Assembly (NCBI GenBank): GCA_900498245.1
Contig: LS998015.1
Coordinates: forward strand, 463,866 to 527,865
Length of the DNA stretch: 64,000 bases
Direction of reading: 5' to 3'
From: Candidatus Zixiibacteriota bacterium
Lineage (GTDB): Bacteria; Zixibacteria; MSB-5A5; GN15; PGXB01
This document shows positions 19,610 through 28,916 of the stretch, piece by piece. The stretch's first letter is position 1, and each line of letters opens with the position of its first letter. The notes beneath the pieces were generated by a model that saw only the letters and a program-made list of their open reading frames with translations, did no database searches and was not told the DNA's origin. Made by a program: the position numbers and the translations under genes.

Positions 19610-22600
19610 ATGACAGAATTGCTAGACAAGCCATCAGCATTTGCGATAAGAGATGAACTGCATAAGCTAGTACTCAACGACCTGCTTGGGCCAGCCGGCG
19701 GCCCCTCTGAGGAGGTCGATGAGCAGGCGGTGCGTGAGCGGTATCTGGTCGGTATGTTGGCACCACGCAGGACATCGACAGAACCGAATCAGCAGGATGA
19801 ATTAGCCGTCGCCGGTACCGGGATGGATGAAGATGGTAATGCCGACACTGGTGCCATGCAGGCGGACTCGCTTATCCCGTCATCCTTTGGATTGACCTTT
19901 TCAGTGGATTCCAAGGCCACCGCTATAAGGGTCACGGCTCGTTGGGGTCGATACCAGCGTGAGGAAAGTGCTACACTGACAAATGACAAGGGCAACCCCG
20001 CCCGAATCTGGAAACGCTATCAGATCGAAGCGACGTCGCCAGATATCACACTTGCCGAAGGGAATATCACGCCCTGGGTGGTTGATAAGAACTACCCTGA
20101 TGTAGTTGTCCGCGGTGTAATCCGCAAACCAAAGGACAATTACACTGATTGGATCGTGACTTTATTTTTAGTTAACGGCCAACTGGAAACAAAAACACTC
20201 AAAGATGAACAGTGGCTGTTTCAGCCAGAGCTGATCGTCGAAGCCCCCGACAAAAGCCCAATTTTCGTCCGACGGTCTTACAAGCACGATGCCACCCGGA
20301 TGGACCCGGTAGCATACTTCGAAGAACAGACTATGGCGATGCTATATCGGCACAAGAAGGAGTTCGCGGTAGGTCATGGCGTCGCGGTTAATGTAACACA
20401 GAGCGAAGGGGACAACAGCCGAGCCGTCAGAATCTCAACCGTATCCGTTCCCGTTAGTGAAGTGCCGATGCAGACACCGCCCACAAAAGACGAAATCCCG
20501 GAACTATCCAGTTTGACGCTGGACATGAAGGCGCTTGCTGAGACTCCGCCAGATCAACTTCCCAGTAAGCTGGAGGCACTACCCAAGGCATATGCTGAAT
20601 GGATCGAAAAGGAACGAGCCAAAATTGACTCCGATTCGAGTCTGTCTGAGTTTGAAAAACAAGCCCAGGACGCGGTTGGTAATTGTTCCAAAGCGTGTAA
20701 GCGCATTGAAGATGGAATAGCGCTTCTTAAGAACGATACTAAGGCCGCCGACGCATTCCTCTTTGCGAACAAGGCTATGTGGTTACAACGCATCCACACC
20801 ATCTTTGCTGAGCAGGTCCGCCGCGGCGGCAAGCCGAAACTGGAAGACATTGATAGCGAGAACAACCGAAGCTGGTATCCCTTCCAGCTTGCGTTCATTC
20901 TCCTGAATCTGCCGGGGATCACCATTCTCGACCACCCGGACCGTACGGAAAAGCAGTCTGCCACGGCTGATTTGCTTTGGTTTCCGACGGGCGGCGGTAA
21001 GACCGAAGCGTACCTTGGACTAGCGGCCTACACTCTGGCTATCAGACGATTACAAGGAGAGATCGGCGGACTCGATGGCGAGCACGGAGTCGCGGTCCTG
21101 ATGCGATATACGCTACGAGTGCTGACCCTTCAGCAATTCCAGCGTGCGACGACGTTAATCTGCGCTTGTGAATCAATTCGTCGAGAGAGAATCAAGGACG
21201 GTGACAACAGTTTGGGCAACGAACCATTCCGAATCGGTATCTGGGTCGGTCAACGCACGACTCCGAATACGACGGACCAAAGTGCCGAGGCTGTACGTCT
21301 TGACCACGGCCACTTCCGAAGAGCAAGTATTGCCGCCGGGTCAGGATCACCTGCACAGCTCAAGACCTGCCCCTGGTGTGGCATGGAAATCAAGCCGGGA
21401 CGAGACATTCAAGTTGAGGCGTTTACTCAAGGCCGGTGCCGGACATTCACCTACTGCTCGGATCCGCTAGGTCAATGCCTTTTCAGCAGGAAGCAATCCC
21501 CGGATGAAGGTATCCCGGTTCTGCTAGTCGATGAAGAGATATATCGCAGGTTGCCATCACTCCTGATTGCGACCGTCGATAAGTTTGCACAGATGCCCTG
21601 GAAGGGCGAGGTGCAAATGTTGTTTGGTCGGGTAAACGGATACTGCCCAAGACATGGCTTCCGGTCACCTGAGATAGACGACAGCGATTCGCACCCTAAG
21701 AGAGGTTCATTTCCTGCAGTTAAAACCGTACCTCATGGTCGGCTGCGCCCACCGGACTTGATAATCCAAGATGAGCTACACCTTATTAGCGGACCACTTG
21801 GTACCTTGGTTGGCCTATATGAGACGGCAGTCGATAAGCTGGCATCTTTCGACCTAAACGGAAAGACGGTAAGGCCAAAGGTCATTGCCTCTACTGCTAC
21901 TATTCGCCGAGCCGAACAACAGGTTCATCAGCTATTCCTCAGGAGAGTCAATATCTTCCCCCCTCACGGTACCGATGTTCGGGACAACTTCTTCTCAATT
22001 CAGAGAGAACCGAGCGAGAAGTTCCCCGGACGAAGGTATTTGGGTATCTGTGCGGTGGGCAAACGCATAAAGACAGCAATCATCAGAACAGACTTGGCAT
22101 ATCTGGCGGCTGCTCAGAAACTCTACGAAAAATACGGAACGAATGCTGATCCGTGGATGACACTCGTAGCCTACTTCAACTCTATGCGAGAGCTTGGCGG
22201 GGCGAGGCGTCTGGTTGATGACTCAATCCGCTCAATGTTAAGAGAAACGATTCGCCGTGGACTCGCCAACAGAGGCAGACCCCTTGTCAAGGAGCTGACG
22301 TCGCGTATGACCGCGACGGATATCCCTGAGATCCTTGATCAGCTCGAAGTGACATTCGATCCGGAAATTGAGCGGCAAAGAAAAGAAGCCAGGAAAGCGG
22401 GGCGCATGCTCGATCTCCAGTATCCAATTGACGTGCTCCTGGCGACAAACATGGTCTCGGTCGGTGTTGACGTTAAGCGTCTTGGTTTGATGGTAGTGGT
22501 TGGCCAACCAAAGACAACGGCAGAATACATTCAGGCCACCAGCCGTATTGGACGAAACAAGCCCGGTATTGTCTGCACCGTATATAATTGGGCACGCCCC

Positions 22601-23146
22601 CGGGATTTGTCACATTATGAGCGATTTGATCACTACCATGGCACCTTCTATCAGCAGGTCGAAGCTCTATCTCTTACACCATTTGCTGCTCGCGCTATTG
22701 ATCGCGGCTTGGCGGCACTCCTGGTGTCCCTGATTCGACTGGAAAGTGATACCTATAACGCCAACAAATCTGCTGCTGGAGTCAATGCTCAGGATCAACA
22801 GGTGATGAATGCGATCAAGAGTATCATCGAACGCGCTGAACTACTTGCCGACAGGGATGAGTTTAAACAAGTTCGCGACCGCCTCATGCCATTGTTAGAC
22901 AAGTGGCGAAATTATGCCAAGCGACCGACTGGCGGGCAGCTGTTGGGGTATCGAACCGAAAAGGACGGTGTTACGGTCGGTCTGCTTCAGCTCGCTGGAT
23001 TGGGGACGTGGGAAGACTTTACGTGCCTAATGTCGCTTCGGGAAGTTGAGCCAAGCGTAAGCCTTATTCTGGACAATCAGGACATTCAAGCCGTTCCTGT
23101 TGGTCCGGAAAGCGCTGACGTCGAGGGAGGGGTTGCCAGTGCCTAA
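19610..23146 (+). CDS. drmA: DISARM helicase DrmA
   Basis: 1,178-residue superfamily 2 helicase. Walker A is FPTGGGKTEAYLGL near residue 457, motif II is IQDELHLISGPLG near 720, motif III STATI near 762, and the C-terminal domain has LLATNMVSVGVD and QATSRIGRN near 945-985. A cysteine group (TCPWCG near 587 and later C residues) probably binds zinc. DrmA with DrmB forms the core DNA-translocating complex of DISARM. The start ATG has GGAGAAT upstream; the end overlaps drmB by 8 bases. Confidence 0.92.
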   Translation: MTELLDKPSAFAIRDELHKLVLNDLLGPAGGPSEEVDEQAVRERYLVGMLAPRRTSTEPNQQDELAVAGTGMDEDGNADTGAMQADSLIPSSFGLTFSVDSKATAIRVTARWGRYQREESATLTNDKGNPARIWKRYQIEATSPDITLAEGNITPWVVDKNYPDVVVRGVIRKPKDNYTDWIVTLFLVNGQLETKTLKDEQWLFQPELIVEAPDKSPIFVRRSYKHDATRMDPVAYFEEQTMAMLYRHKKEFAVGHGVAVNVTQSEGDNSRAVRISTVSVPVSEVPMQTPPTKDEIPELSSLTLDMKALAETPPDQLPSKLEALPKAYAEWIEKERAKIDSDSSLSEFEKQAQDAVGNCSKACKRIEDGIALLKNDTKAADAFLFANKAMWLQRIHTIFAEQVRRGGKPKLEDIDSENNRSWYPFQLAFILLNLPGITILDHPDRTEKQSATADLLWFPTGGGKTEAYLGLAAYTLAIRRLQGEIGGLDGEHGVAVLMRYTLRVLTLQQFQRATTLICACESIRRERIKDGDNSLGNEPFRIGIWVGQRTTPNTTDQSAEAVRLDHGHFRRASIAAGSGSPAQLKTCPWCGMEIKPGRDIQVEAFTQGRCRTFTYCSDPLGQCLFSRKQSPDEGIPVLLVDEEIYRRLPSLLIATVDKFAQMPWKGEVQMLFGRVNGYCPRHGFRSPEIDDSDSHPKRGSFPAVKTVPHGRLRPPDLIIQDELHLISGPLGTLVGLYETAVDKLASFDLNGKTVRPKVIASTATIRRAEQQVHQLFLRRVNIFPPHGTDVRDNFFSIQREPSEKFPGRRYLGICAVGKRIKTAIIRTDLAYLAAAQKLYEKYGTNADPWMTLVAYFNSMRELGGARRLVDDSIRSMLRETIRRGLANRGRPLVKELTSRMTATDIPEILDQLEVTFDPEIERQRKEARKAGRMLDLQYPIDVLLATNMVSVGVDVKRLGLMVVVGQPKTTAEYIQATSRIGRNKPGIVCTVYNWARPRDLSHYERFDHYHGTFYQQVEALSLTPFAARAIDRGLAALLVSLIRLESDTYNANKSAAGVNAQDQQVMNAIKSIIERAELLADRDEFKQVRDRLMPLLDKWRNYAKRPTGGQLLGYRTEKDGVTVGLLQLAGLGTWEDFTCLMSLREVEPSVSLILDNQDIQAVPVGPESADVEGGVASA

Positions 23147-24995
23147 GCAGTTTACCAAGAACAAAGTCGGCGATCTGAGGCCCAGTCAACTCCTGTACTC
23201 GTTCGGAATTGGATCCATGGTTGATCTGCCCAATCTGTCAGTCATGGTCATGGGGATTGAAGATTGGGATACAACTCAGATGGTGGCGATCGCTGAAGAC
23301 CGGCTTCTAGCCGCAGTCCGGAAGGAAGTAGGCAACCAGTTGGAGAGACTCTGTTTTCCACCAATTCCTGAACAGTCCAGTTTGAGTTGGGGAAATCCTT
23401 TTGACGAAAGCGCACGAGTCGGAGTACCAGTGGCACCGTTCCCCCACTGGGTACGCTGTCCCATGTGTGATCTCCTGGCTCCGTTGGATTTTGGGGTTTT
23501 TGAACTGAAAACGCGGGCTTTTCATCACGACCAAACTCGATATGTTCACATAAACTGTAACAAGGCACCTTCACCGCCAACGGTCTTGCCAGCACGTTTT
23601 CTGATGGCCTGCGAGAACGGGCATATCGATGATTTCCCGTGGATTCAGTACGTGCATAATGGCAGTCCGTGCAAGAACCCAGTGCTTCGTTTACGTGAAT
23701 GGGGTGTCTCGGGTACAGTCTCGGAGGTTCAAGTCAGTTGTGACACCTGTGGTAAAAAGAGAAGAATGCGAGATGCGTTCTTTGAAGATGCGAAGAGTGT
23801 TATGCCGATGTGTAATGCGAGGAGGCCACACCTTAGAGACCATGACGAAGCGGGATGTAAGCAGCAGATGAAAGCTATTCTACTTGGTGCCTCAAATGCA
23901 TGGTTTCCGATTACACTATCATCGCTTTACATCCCGAAAGCCAAGGATAAGCTATCTAGACTGGTTGAAACGCACTGGAACAATCTGATTCCGGTAACAA
24001 CTAAGGATATTCTTTCGGCGTTTAGACAAACACCTCTCCTGAGGCCGTTTTCTGAGTTCTCGGATGACGAAGTTTGGCAAGCCATTGAAACGAAGAGAAA
24101 CGCGGATAAAGATGGATCACAAGAAAGAGCCGCTGATCTTAAGACTCCCGAATGGGAAGCTTTTACCAATCCAGATTCTGTTGGGCATTCCGATGATTTT
24201 GAATTGCGCGAGGTCGACCCACCTGAACCGCTGAGGGAAGTTTTCGAGCGAGTTATCAAAGTCGAACGAATACGTGAAGTACGTGCACTCACTGGATTCA
24301 CGAGAATCGAATCCCCCGGTGATTATGACGATATTGGAACGATACCTGAGGAAAAGCGAGCTCCTTTATCGCGAAAGCCGCCATTATGGGTGCCCGCAGC
24401 TGAGATCCGAGGTGAAGGGATATTCATTCAATTCCGCGAGGAAATTCTATCAGCGTGGATAAAGAAAAACGCGGAGAGAGAAGGTGAGTTTAGGCAAGCT
24501 CATATCAATTGGCGCAAAGTTCGGGGCATCAAACCACCCGAAGCAGGATTCCCCGGAATACTGTACGTTCTGCTACATTCATTTTCGCATGCGCTCATGA
24601 GGCAAATCACACTTGAGTGTGGGTATACTGCCGCAAGTATTAGAGAGCGCATTTACTCAAGAGATGCTGGCGCTGACTCAACACCCATGTCTGGAATCTT
24701 GATATATACCGGTGCAAGTGATAGTGAAGGAACGTTAGGTGGATTGGCAAGCCTGGCGAAGCCTCAATTACTCCTGCGGCACATCGACCAAGCACTAGAG
24801 GCAATGCGGCTATGTGCTTCAGATCCACTCTGTAGCGAACACCATCCCTTCAAGGAGGGAATCACACTTCACGGGGCTGCTTGTCACGCCTGCCTATTCG
24901 CTCCGGAAACATCCTGCGAACGTGGCAATAAGTATCTTGATAGAACTGTGCTGGTAAAGACATTTGATTCAAACGTTGTGCCATTCTTTGGATGA
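23139..24995 (+). CDS. drmB: DISARM protein DrmB (DUF1998)
   Basis: 618 residues from GTG 23,139, which has GGGAGGGG seven bases upstream and overlaps the end of drmA; a longer in-frame extension into drmA is less likely. The C-terminal part carries the DUF1998 signature: LHSFSHALMRQI near residue 490 and the cysteine-rich CHACLFAPETSCERGNKYLD near 583-600. Further CxxC pairs (CPMCDL near 105, CDTCG near 203) suggest zinc binding. DrmB is the partner of DrmA in the core complex. Its stop overlaps the drmC ATG (ATGA). Confidence 0.92.
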   Translation: MPKQFTKNKVGDLRPSQLLYSFGIGSMVDLPNLSVMVMGIEDWDTTQMVAIAEDRLLAAVRKEVGNQLERLCFPPIPEQSSLSWGNPFDESARVGVPVAPFPHWVRCPMCDLLAPLDFGVFELKTRAFHHDQTRYVHINCNKAPSPPTVLPARFLMACENGHIDDFPWIQYVHNGSPCKNPVLRLREWGVSGTVSEVQVSCDTCGKKRRMRDAFFEDAKSVMPMCNARRPHLRDHDEAGCKQQMKAILLGASNAWFPITLSSLYIPKAKDKLSRLVETHWNNLIPVTTKDILSAFRQTPLLRPFSEFSDDEVWQAIETKRNADKDGSQERAADLKTPEWEAFTNPDSVGHSDDFELREVDPPEPLREVFERVIKVERIREVRALTGFTRIESPGDYDDIGTIPEEKRAPLSRKPPLWVPAAEIRGEGIFIQFREEILSAWIKKNAEREGEFRQAHINWRKVRGIKPPEAGFPGILYVLLHSFSHALMRQITLECGYTAASIRERIYSRDAGADSTPMSGILIYTGASDSEGTLGGLASLAKPQLLLRHIDQALEAMRLCASDPLCSEHHPFKEGITLHGAACHACLFAPETSCERGNKYLDRTVLVKTFDSNVVPFFG

Positions 24996-25807
24996 GCAAT
25001 ATGAGTATTTCTGCAGAAATCGCGGATCTAATAAGACGAGTAGCTCGGATATCATCCCCCAACCTCCTGCTACCTGTATGCGACGAACTCGAGCAATTAC
25101 CGGCTGATGCTGATTTCGATCACATAACTTCTCTGCTTCGCCATGTTCAACATGCTGATACCCGAACCTGTCTCTTGGAAATCGTGTCAGCCTTCAAATC
25201 TCATGATCTTCAAGTAAATGCGGCTTCTCTCTCATTGGCCCTAAGATCTGCCATACCCAGCTTAGAAAGTCAGGGTGAAGAAACGGTTCTGGAACTTGTA
25301 TGGAGTGGCCCTTCAAAGCCATTTTCTACCATTCGACGTACTGATCAAGCGTTGGCTGACATCATTGCAGAATCTCAGCAGTCGATTCTAATAGTCTCCT
25401 TTGCTGTCTACAAGGTTCCAGGAATTATGAATAGTTTGCGAGAGGCTGTCGACTGAGGCGTGTCAGTCAAGATCATAATCGAGACGGAAAAGGATAGCCA
25501 CGGAAGACTCAAGGCCGATGGTTTGAATGAAATCTTAGGCTCAGGTATCCAGATAGCAGATGTATACGTGTGGCCAGAGTCCGAGAGACCTAGTAGTGAC
25601 AAAGGCTACACGGGAGTGTTGCATGCCAAATGCTCGGTAGCGGATTCGCGGGTGGCTCTGATTTCAAGCGCAAATTTGACAGAGGCTGCTATGGATTTGA
25701 ATATGGAAATGGGTATCGTCATCCGCGGGTCTGAGGTTCCCTCAATTATTCATGATCACTTCAATTCACTCATTAGCAAAGGGGTCATCTCTCGGGTCGG
25801 CCATTAG
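24992..25807 (+). pseudogene. drmC: DISARM phospholipase D-like DrmC, interrupted by an in-frame TGA
   Basis: Two open stretches in the same frame, 24,992-25,456 (154 residues) and 25,460-25,807 (115 residues), are separated only by TGA at 25,454-25,456. Read through, they form one protein of about 271 residues, the usual DrmC size. The second half holds the phospholipase D motif HAKCSVADSRVALISSANLT (H-x-K ... S-S-A-N). The context EAVD-stop-GVSVKI suggests that an Arg codon CGA became TGA. TGA serves as a normal stop elsewhere in the window, so general recoding is unlikely. Real nonsense mutation, readthrough or sequencing error are all possible. DrmC is reported as dispensable for DISARM protection, so loss may be tolerated. 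Confidence 0.82.
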
Positions 25808-25844
25808 TCAGAGTGATCCCTTGCGCGCGATGAATTGATGGGTA

Positions 25845-26012
25845 TCAATTGTCGTTAGCTCTTTCGGCGAGCTCCGTATCCGAGACCTCGCGAATGCGCT
25901 CCTCAACAAGCAAGTCCGCTATGAATTCAATCAATCTGCTTAAGTCCGCTGCAGCTATCTGCTCCTTGAACTCGTCACTTAGGTCAATAAAGACCTCCTG
26001 TCCTTTTGCCAT
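25845..26012 (-). CDS. Small acidic protein of 55 residues, unknown function
   Basis: A short gene downstream of the replication-protein gene on the minus strand. The ATG at 26,012 follows AGGAGTGAG at the proper distance. The product begins MAKGQEVFIDLSDEFKEQI and is strongly helical and acidic, ending at TGA 25,845. The 25-base gap to the upstream gene and the good SD argue that it is real and co-transcribed. No family is recognised; a small regulator or partner of the replication protein is conceivable. Confidence 0.6.
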   Translation of the reverse strand: MAKGQEVFIDLSDEFKEQIAAADLSRLIEFIADLLVEERIREVSDTELAERANDN

Positions 26013-26037
26013 TGTTCTCACTCCTATTGGTTATAGT

Positions 26038-26925
26038 TCATCTTCTGCCATAACGCCCAACCATCATTATTTCAGATGGTGCTGATAACTCCGCCGGTCT
26101 GGATTCCTGCTCCGCCCTCATTTCGTTGGCACCGTCGTCCTTAGTGAAGTCTATCCCCAACTCCTTTGCTTTGCGCTTGATCAAATCTGTGAACATTGCG
26201 CCAGGACGCTCGCGGATGCGGCCGAGCTGCTCGGCTTCCTTCACTTGACTAAGGGCTTCATGTATTGCTCGCTCAGGTAGCAACCTCACTATCTTGCGGT
26301 AGAATGCCAATGATCTCTTGTCTCTGCATTGTTCCAGAATCTGTCGTGCCATGTATTCACGCTTGTCACGGGTAGACTTATCCACAGGTACTCTTCTAAT
26401 GGGTTTATTAACGGTGTTACTAAACGTTATAGATGTCTTTTGTTGATCTGTATCTTGTGTGTGGTCTTTTTCTACCAGGGCTTGTGGACTTTCTTCTACA
26501 AGAGGCCTTGTAGTATTGTTCCACCAGGGGGTATTAACAATGTTCAGGGCATATTCCGACGATTCATTACCATTTTCCGGAGAGGATTTCCTTGTGTGAA
26601 CCAAGATTCCCTTGGAAACAAGCGCTCTTACGGCTCTAATAACAGTCTTCTTGTCCAAACCAGTGCCTTTATCAAGAATACTACCATCCTTCTTCTGGAT
26701 GCCGTTTGTCATCTGTGAGAGGCTGATGTGATCAGAATCACGCTTAAATCCAAACGTGCGCCTTACTACATATAGCAAGACCTTTACTTCAGATCCAGAA
26801 AGCTCCGAGAGTAGCTCATCGAACAACTCATCGGGAACCTGTGTATATCTTGGGCTGGAAAAGCCAACAAACTGGCCGTTTTCGTTTCTCATATGAGGAA
26901 ATATACTATAAGACATCCTTAGCAT
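26038..26925 (-). CDS. Phage-type replication protein (RepO-like N-terminus)
   Basis: The N-terminal 110 residues match phage replication protein O/replisome organiser domains: FSSPRYTQVPDELFDELLSELSGSEVKVLLYVVRRTFGF followed by a winged helix with TGLDKKTVIRAVRALVSKGILV (described in short pieces here). The middle is polar and the C-terminal third (about 200-260) is helical. Such proteins bind an origin and recruit helicase. Start choice is open: the first ATG (26,925) lies within a candidate -10 box, so translation may begin at the ATG at 26,916 or 26,892. It is divergent from the XRE gene. Confidence 0.75.
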   Translation of the reverse strand: MLRMSYSIFPHMRNENGQFVGFSSPRYTQVPDELFDELLSELSGSEVKVLLYVVRRTFGFKRDSDHISLSQMTNGIQKKDGSILDKGTGLDKKTVIRAVRALVSKGILVHTRKSSPENGNESSEYALNIVNTPWWNNTTRPLVEESPQALVEKDHTQDTDQQKTSITFSNTVNKPIRRVPVDKSTRDKREYMARQILEQCRDKRSLAFYRKIVRLLPERAIHEALSQVKEAEQLGRIRERPGAMFTDLIKRKAKELGIDFTKDDGANEMRAEQESRPAELSAPSEIMMVGRYGRR

Positions 26926-26950
26926 AGCACATTTTCAATAGTACTGTCAA
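26921..26950 (-). promoter_or_regulatory. Candidate promoter for the replication-protein operon
   Basis: On the minus strand, TTGACA (26,950-26,945) and TATGCT (26,926-26,921) are 18 bases apart. This would give a transcript beginning near 26,914. Confidence 0.5.
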
Positions 26951-26972
26951 ATGTGACCCAACATTTATCCCC

Positions 26973-27000
26973 TTGACAGGTTCTGTGAGTGTGCTAAGCT
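26973..27000 (+). promoter_or_regulatory. Candidate promoter for the XRE/RuvC/Replic_Relax operon
   Basis: TTGACA (26,973-26,978) and TAAGCT (26,995-27,000) are 16 bases apart, facing right. It is back-to-back with the leftward promoter, so the 23 bases between the two -35 boxes are a natural switch site for the XRE protein. Confidence 0.45.
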
Positions 27001-27124
27001 GTGCCGTTTTATTGAGCATCGTGATCCACGCTTAGTAGAATTGCAAATAGCCCTTTCCGGCAATTGCCACGCGTCATTGGTTATGTACAATGAATCGGTA
27101 CAGAAACAAAAACAAACAATAACT

Positions 27125-27409
27125 ATGTCCTTCAGTGCGAATTCACAATGCACCAACAGAATAAGAGCAGTCCGTCGGCGCCGCGGACTACTCTTGAAGG
27201 ACGTGGCCAAAATGGCCGGCTTAACTGGTGCTGCTCATATTAGTCACTGGGAGAAATCCCGAAAGATGCCCAGTCTGAGAAACGCCTTGTTGCTTTCGGC
27301 AGCGTTGAAGTGTCCGGTCGAGATTTTGTTTCTGGACCTGTTTAACCAAGTAAGAAAACAAACCTATGAAAACCAATCACGTCACGGGATCAAACTCAAC
27401 TACGACTAA
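27125..27409 (+). CDS. XRE-family helix-turn-helix regulator
   Basis: A 94-residue DNA-binding protein. The helix-turn-helix spans about residues 12-65 (IRAVRRRRGLLLKDVAKMAG, then HISHWEKSRKMPS), the lambda repressor/Cro type. ATG 27,125 gives the usual size; the frame extends upstream to 27,041 but that part is not domain-like. It sits at the switch between the replication gene and the rightward operon, and overlaps the next gene by 44 bases. Inferred role: element maintenance repressor. Confidence 0.75.
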   Translation: MSFSANSQCTNRIRAVRRRRGLLLKDVAKMAGLTGAAHISHWEKSRKMPSLRNALLLSAALKCPVEILFLDLFNQVRKQTYENQSRHGIKLNYD

Positions 27410-27917
27410 TACTCGAGATCGAAAAGCTCCTATTGCGTTAGTTGCAATAGACCCAGGCATTGCCAATCTTGGCTTAGCGACCTTTGAAGGGCGAAAGTTA
27501 ACTGACTACACGGTCAAAACAATTCCTCAAAGACCCCTTGTAAGGAGCCGGCTCCTTCTACTACAGGAGATATTGGAGCGTTATCTTGATGAGAAACATC
27601 CCTCGAAGATCGCTCTCGAAAAAACGAACTTCTCTTCATCTACGCATAACGGTCTTTTGGTGCTGGTTTACTACAAGATTCTTGCCATTGCCCGGCACAA
27701 GCGAATAGAAGTCAGCGAGTATAGCCCGATCACTGTGCGTAAGGCAGTTTGTGGCAATGGACACGCCACGAAACGAGACGTCATGAAGATCCTTGTTAGT
27801 CGGTATCCGGAACTACGTGTCTTTTCGGGGTCTGATCGCCGATATAAGGAACGCCATTTTTATAATCTATTCGATGCAGTGGCTGTGGGTTTGGCCCATC
27901 TGAAGCGAAGAAGTTAA
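27366..27917 (+). CDS. RuvC-like Holliday junction resolvase
   Basis: 183 residues with an RNase H-fold resolvase pattern: first acidic residue in AIDPGIANLGLA near residue 29, second in KIALEKTNF near 84, and a C-terminal NLFDAVAVGLAHL near 168 that gives the last aspartate. Size and motifs match RuvC/phage resolvases. It would cut four-way junctions during recombination or element replication. The gene overlaps the XRE gene and is followed by a Replic_Relax gene after one base. Confidence 0.78.
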   Translation: MKTNHVTGSNSTTTNTRDRKAPIALVAIDPGIANLGLATFEGRKLTDYTVKTIPQRPLVRSRLLLLQEILERYLDEKHPSKIALEKTNFSSSTHNGLLVLVYYKILAIARHKRIEVSEYSPITVRKAVCGNGHATKRDVMKILVSRYPELRVFSGSDRRYKERHFYNLFDAVAVGLAHLKRRS

Positions 27918-27918
27918 G

Positions 27919-28875
27919 ATGGCCCAAAAACAACATAGTCACCTTACTACAATAGCATCTGAAATCAGGAATACTACACCAATCATAGAGTCAGGAATTA
28001 GAATAACACCGAGGGATATTTGTGTCTTGGAATCGGTAGCAGAGAATCAATTTCTCACAACGACCCAGATATGTGCGTCGCACTTTCCATCCCTGCACCG
28101 CACCCGGAAAAGATTGAACAGGCTCTGGAGCTGTGGTTTTCTCCAGAGAATAATAGTGCCACATGGGCTTGAAGGCCTGCCTCCTGAAGCAGTGTATTCT
28201 ATCAGTAGAAGGGGGCGACAATTACTCCTGTCGCACGGCGGGGGTATCGAGAGTATCGCAATTCCGAAGCTGAAATCACGTCCCGGTAGCCTTTTGTTTC
28301 TAAGTCACACACTGTTCAGAAATAGCTTTAGAATCGCCCTTGAGGACTTCGTGCGGAATAATCCCTCCGTTTCACTACAAGCTTGGAGGCATGATGCATC
28401 TATCACGCTCCGACTAGTTGTCCCAGACAAGCGAACTCAGACACTCCAGAGAGTCTCGCTTAGAGCCGATGCCTATTTCCGGCTGATCAAAAACGATTGG
28501 GAATCTGAGTTCTATCTAGAAGCAGACAATGGAACAATGACCTTGACTCGGCTAACGGCAAAACTAAAAGCATATCAAATCTGGCGACAATCTCCGATGC
28601 ATGCCACCAACGCTACCACCATGTGTACACGTGTTCTTGTTCTGATGTCTTCAAGGAAGCGCGCCGAGAACCTGGTTGAGACGATATCGAGATCCTCCCG
28701 AACTAGCCCGGCCAACCCATTGTTGCTCATTGCCTACATCAAGCGAGACACTCTTATTAAAACGTGTGTTCTCGGAAACCTGCATTGGTGCCAGTTTGAG
28801 CATAAGAGAGCCAGAAAGGTCACTTTACTGCAAGAACTGGACCGACTTAGCACTGGACAAAAGGACGCACCATAG
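27919..28875 (+). CDS. Replication-relaxation family protein (first copy)
   Basis: A 318-residue protein with the Replic_Relax layout: N-terminal winged helix (ITPRDICVLESVAENQFLTTTQI) followed by LHRTRKRLNRLWSCGFLQR, YSISRRGRQLL, an LSHTLFRN segment and a mid-protein DAYFRL...FYLEADNGT region, which resembles a degraded nuclease fold. The family occurs on plasmids and ICEs near VirD4-like ATPases and is linked to DNA nicking or relaxation at replication or transfer. A paralogue lies at 32,299. It follows the RuvC-like gene directly. Confidence 0.8.
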   Translation: MAQKQHSHLTTIASEIRNTTPIIESGIRITPRDICVLESVAENQFLTTTQICASHFPSLHRTRKRLNRLWSCGFLQRIIVPHGLEGLPPEAVYSISRRGRQLLLSHGGGIESIAIPKLKSRPGSLLFLSHTLFRNSFRIALEDFVRNNPSVSLQAWRHDASITLRLVVPDKRTQTLQRVSLRADAYFRLIKNDWESEFYLEADNGTMTLTRLTAKLKAYQIWRQSPMHATNATTMCTRVLVLMSSRKRAENLVETISRSSRTSPANPLLLIAYIKRDTLIKTCVLGNLHWCQFEHKRARKVTLLQELDRLSTGQKDAP

Positions 28876-28916
28876 ATATATTTATAACAATCTATAAGAT
28901 TGGCGAATAGATATGG

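Noticed and set aside
25454-25456. Selenocysteine or genome-wide UGA recoding in drmC
   Set aside because: TGA is the normal stop of many genes here, the position lies away from the active site, and no SECIS-like hairpin was evident just downstream.
25849-26085. A 78-residue plus-strand gene after drmC
   Set aside because: Serine-rich composition typical of an antisense frame; the minus strand holds a small gene with a proper SD.
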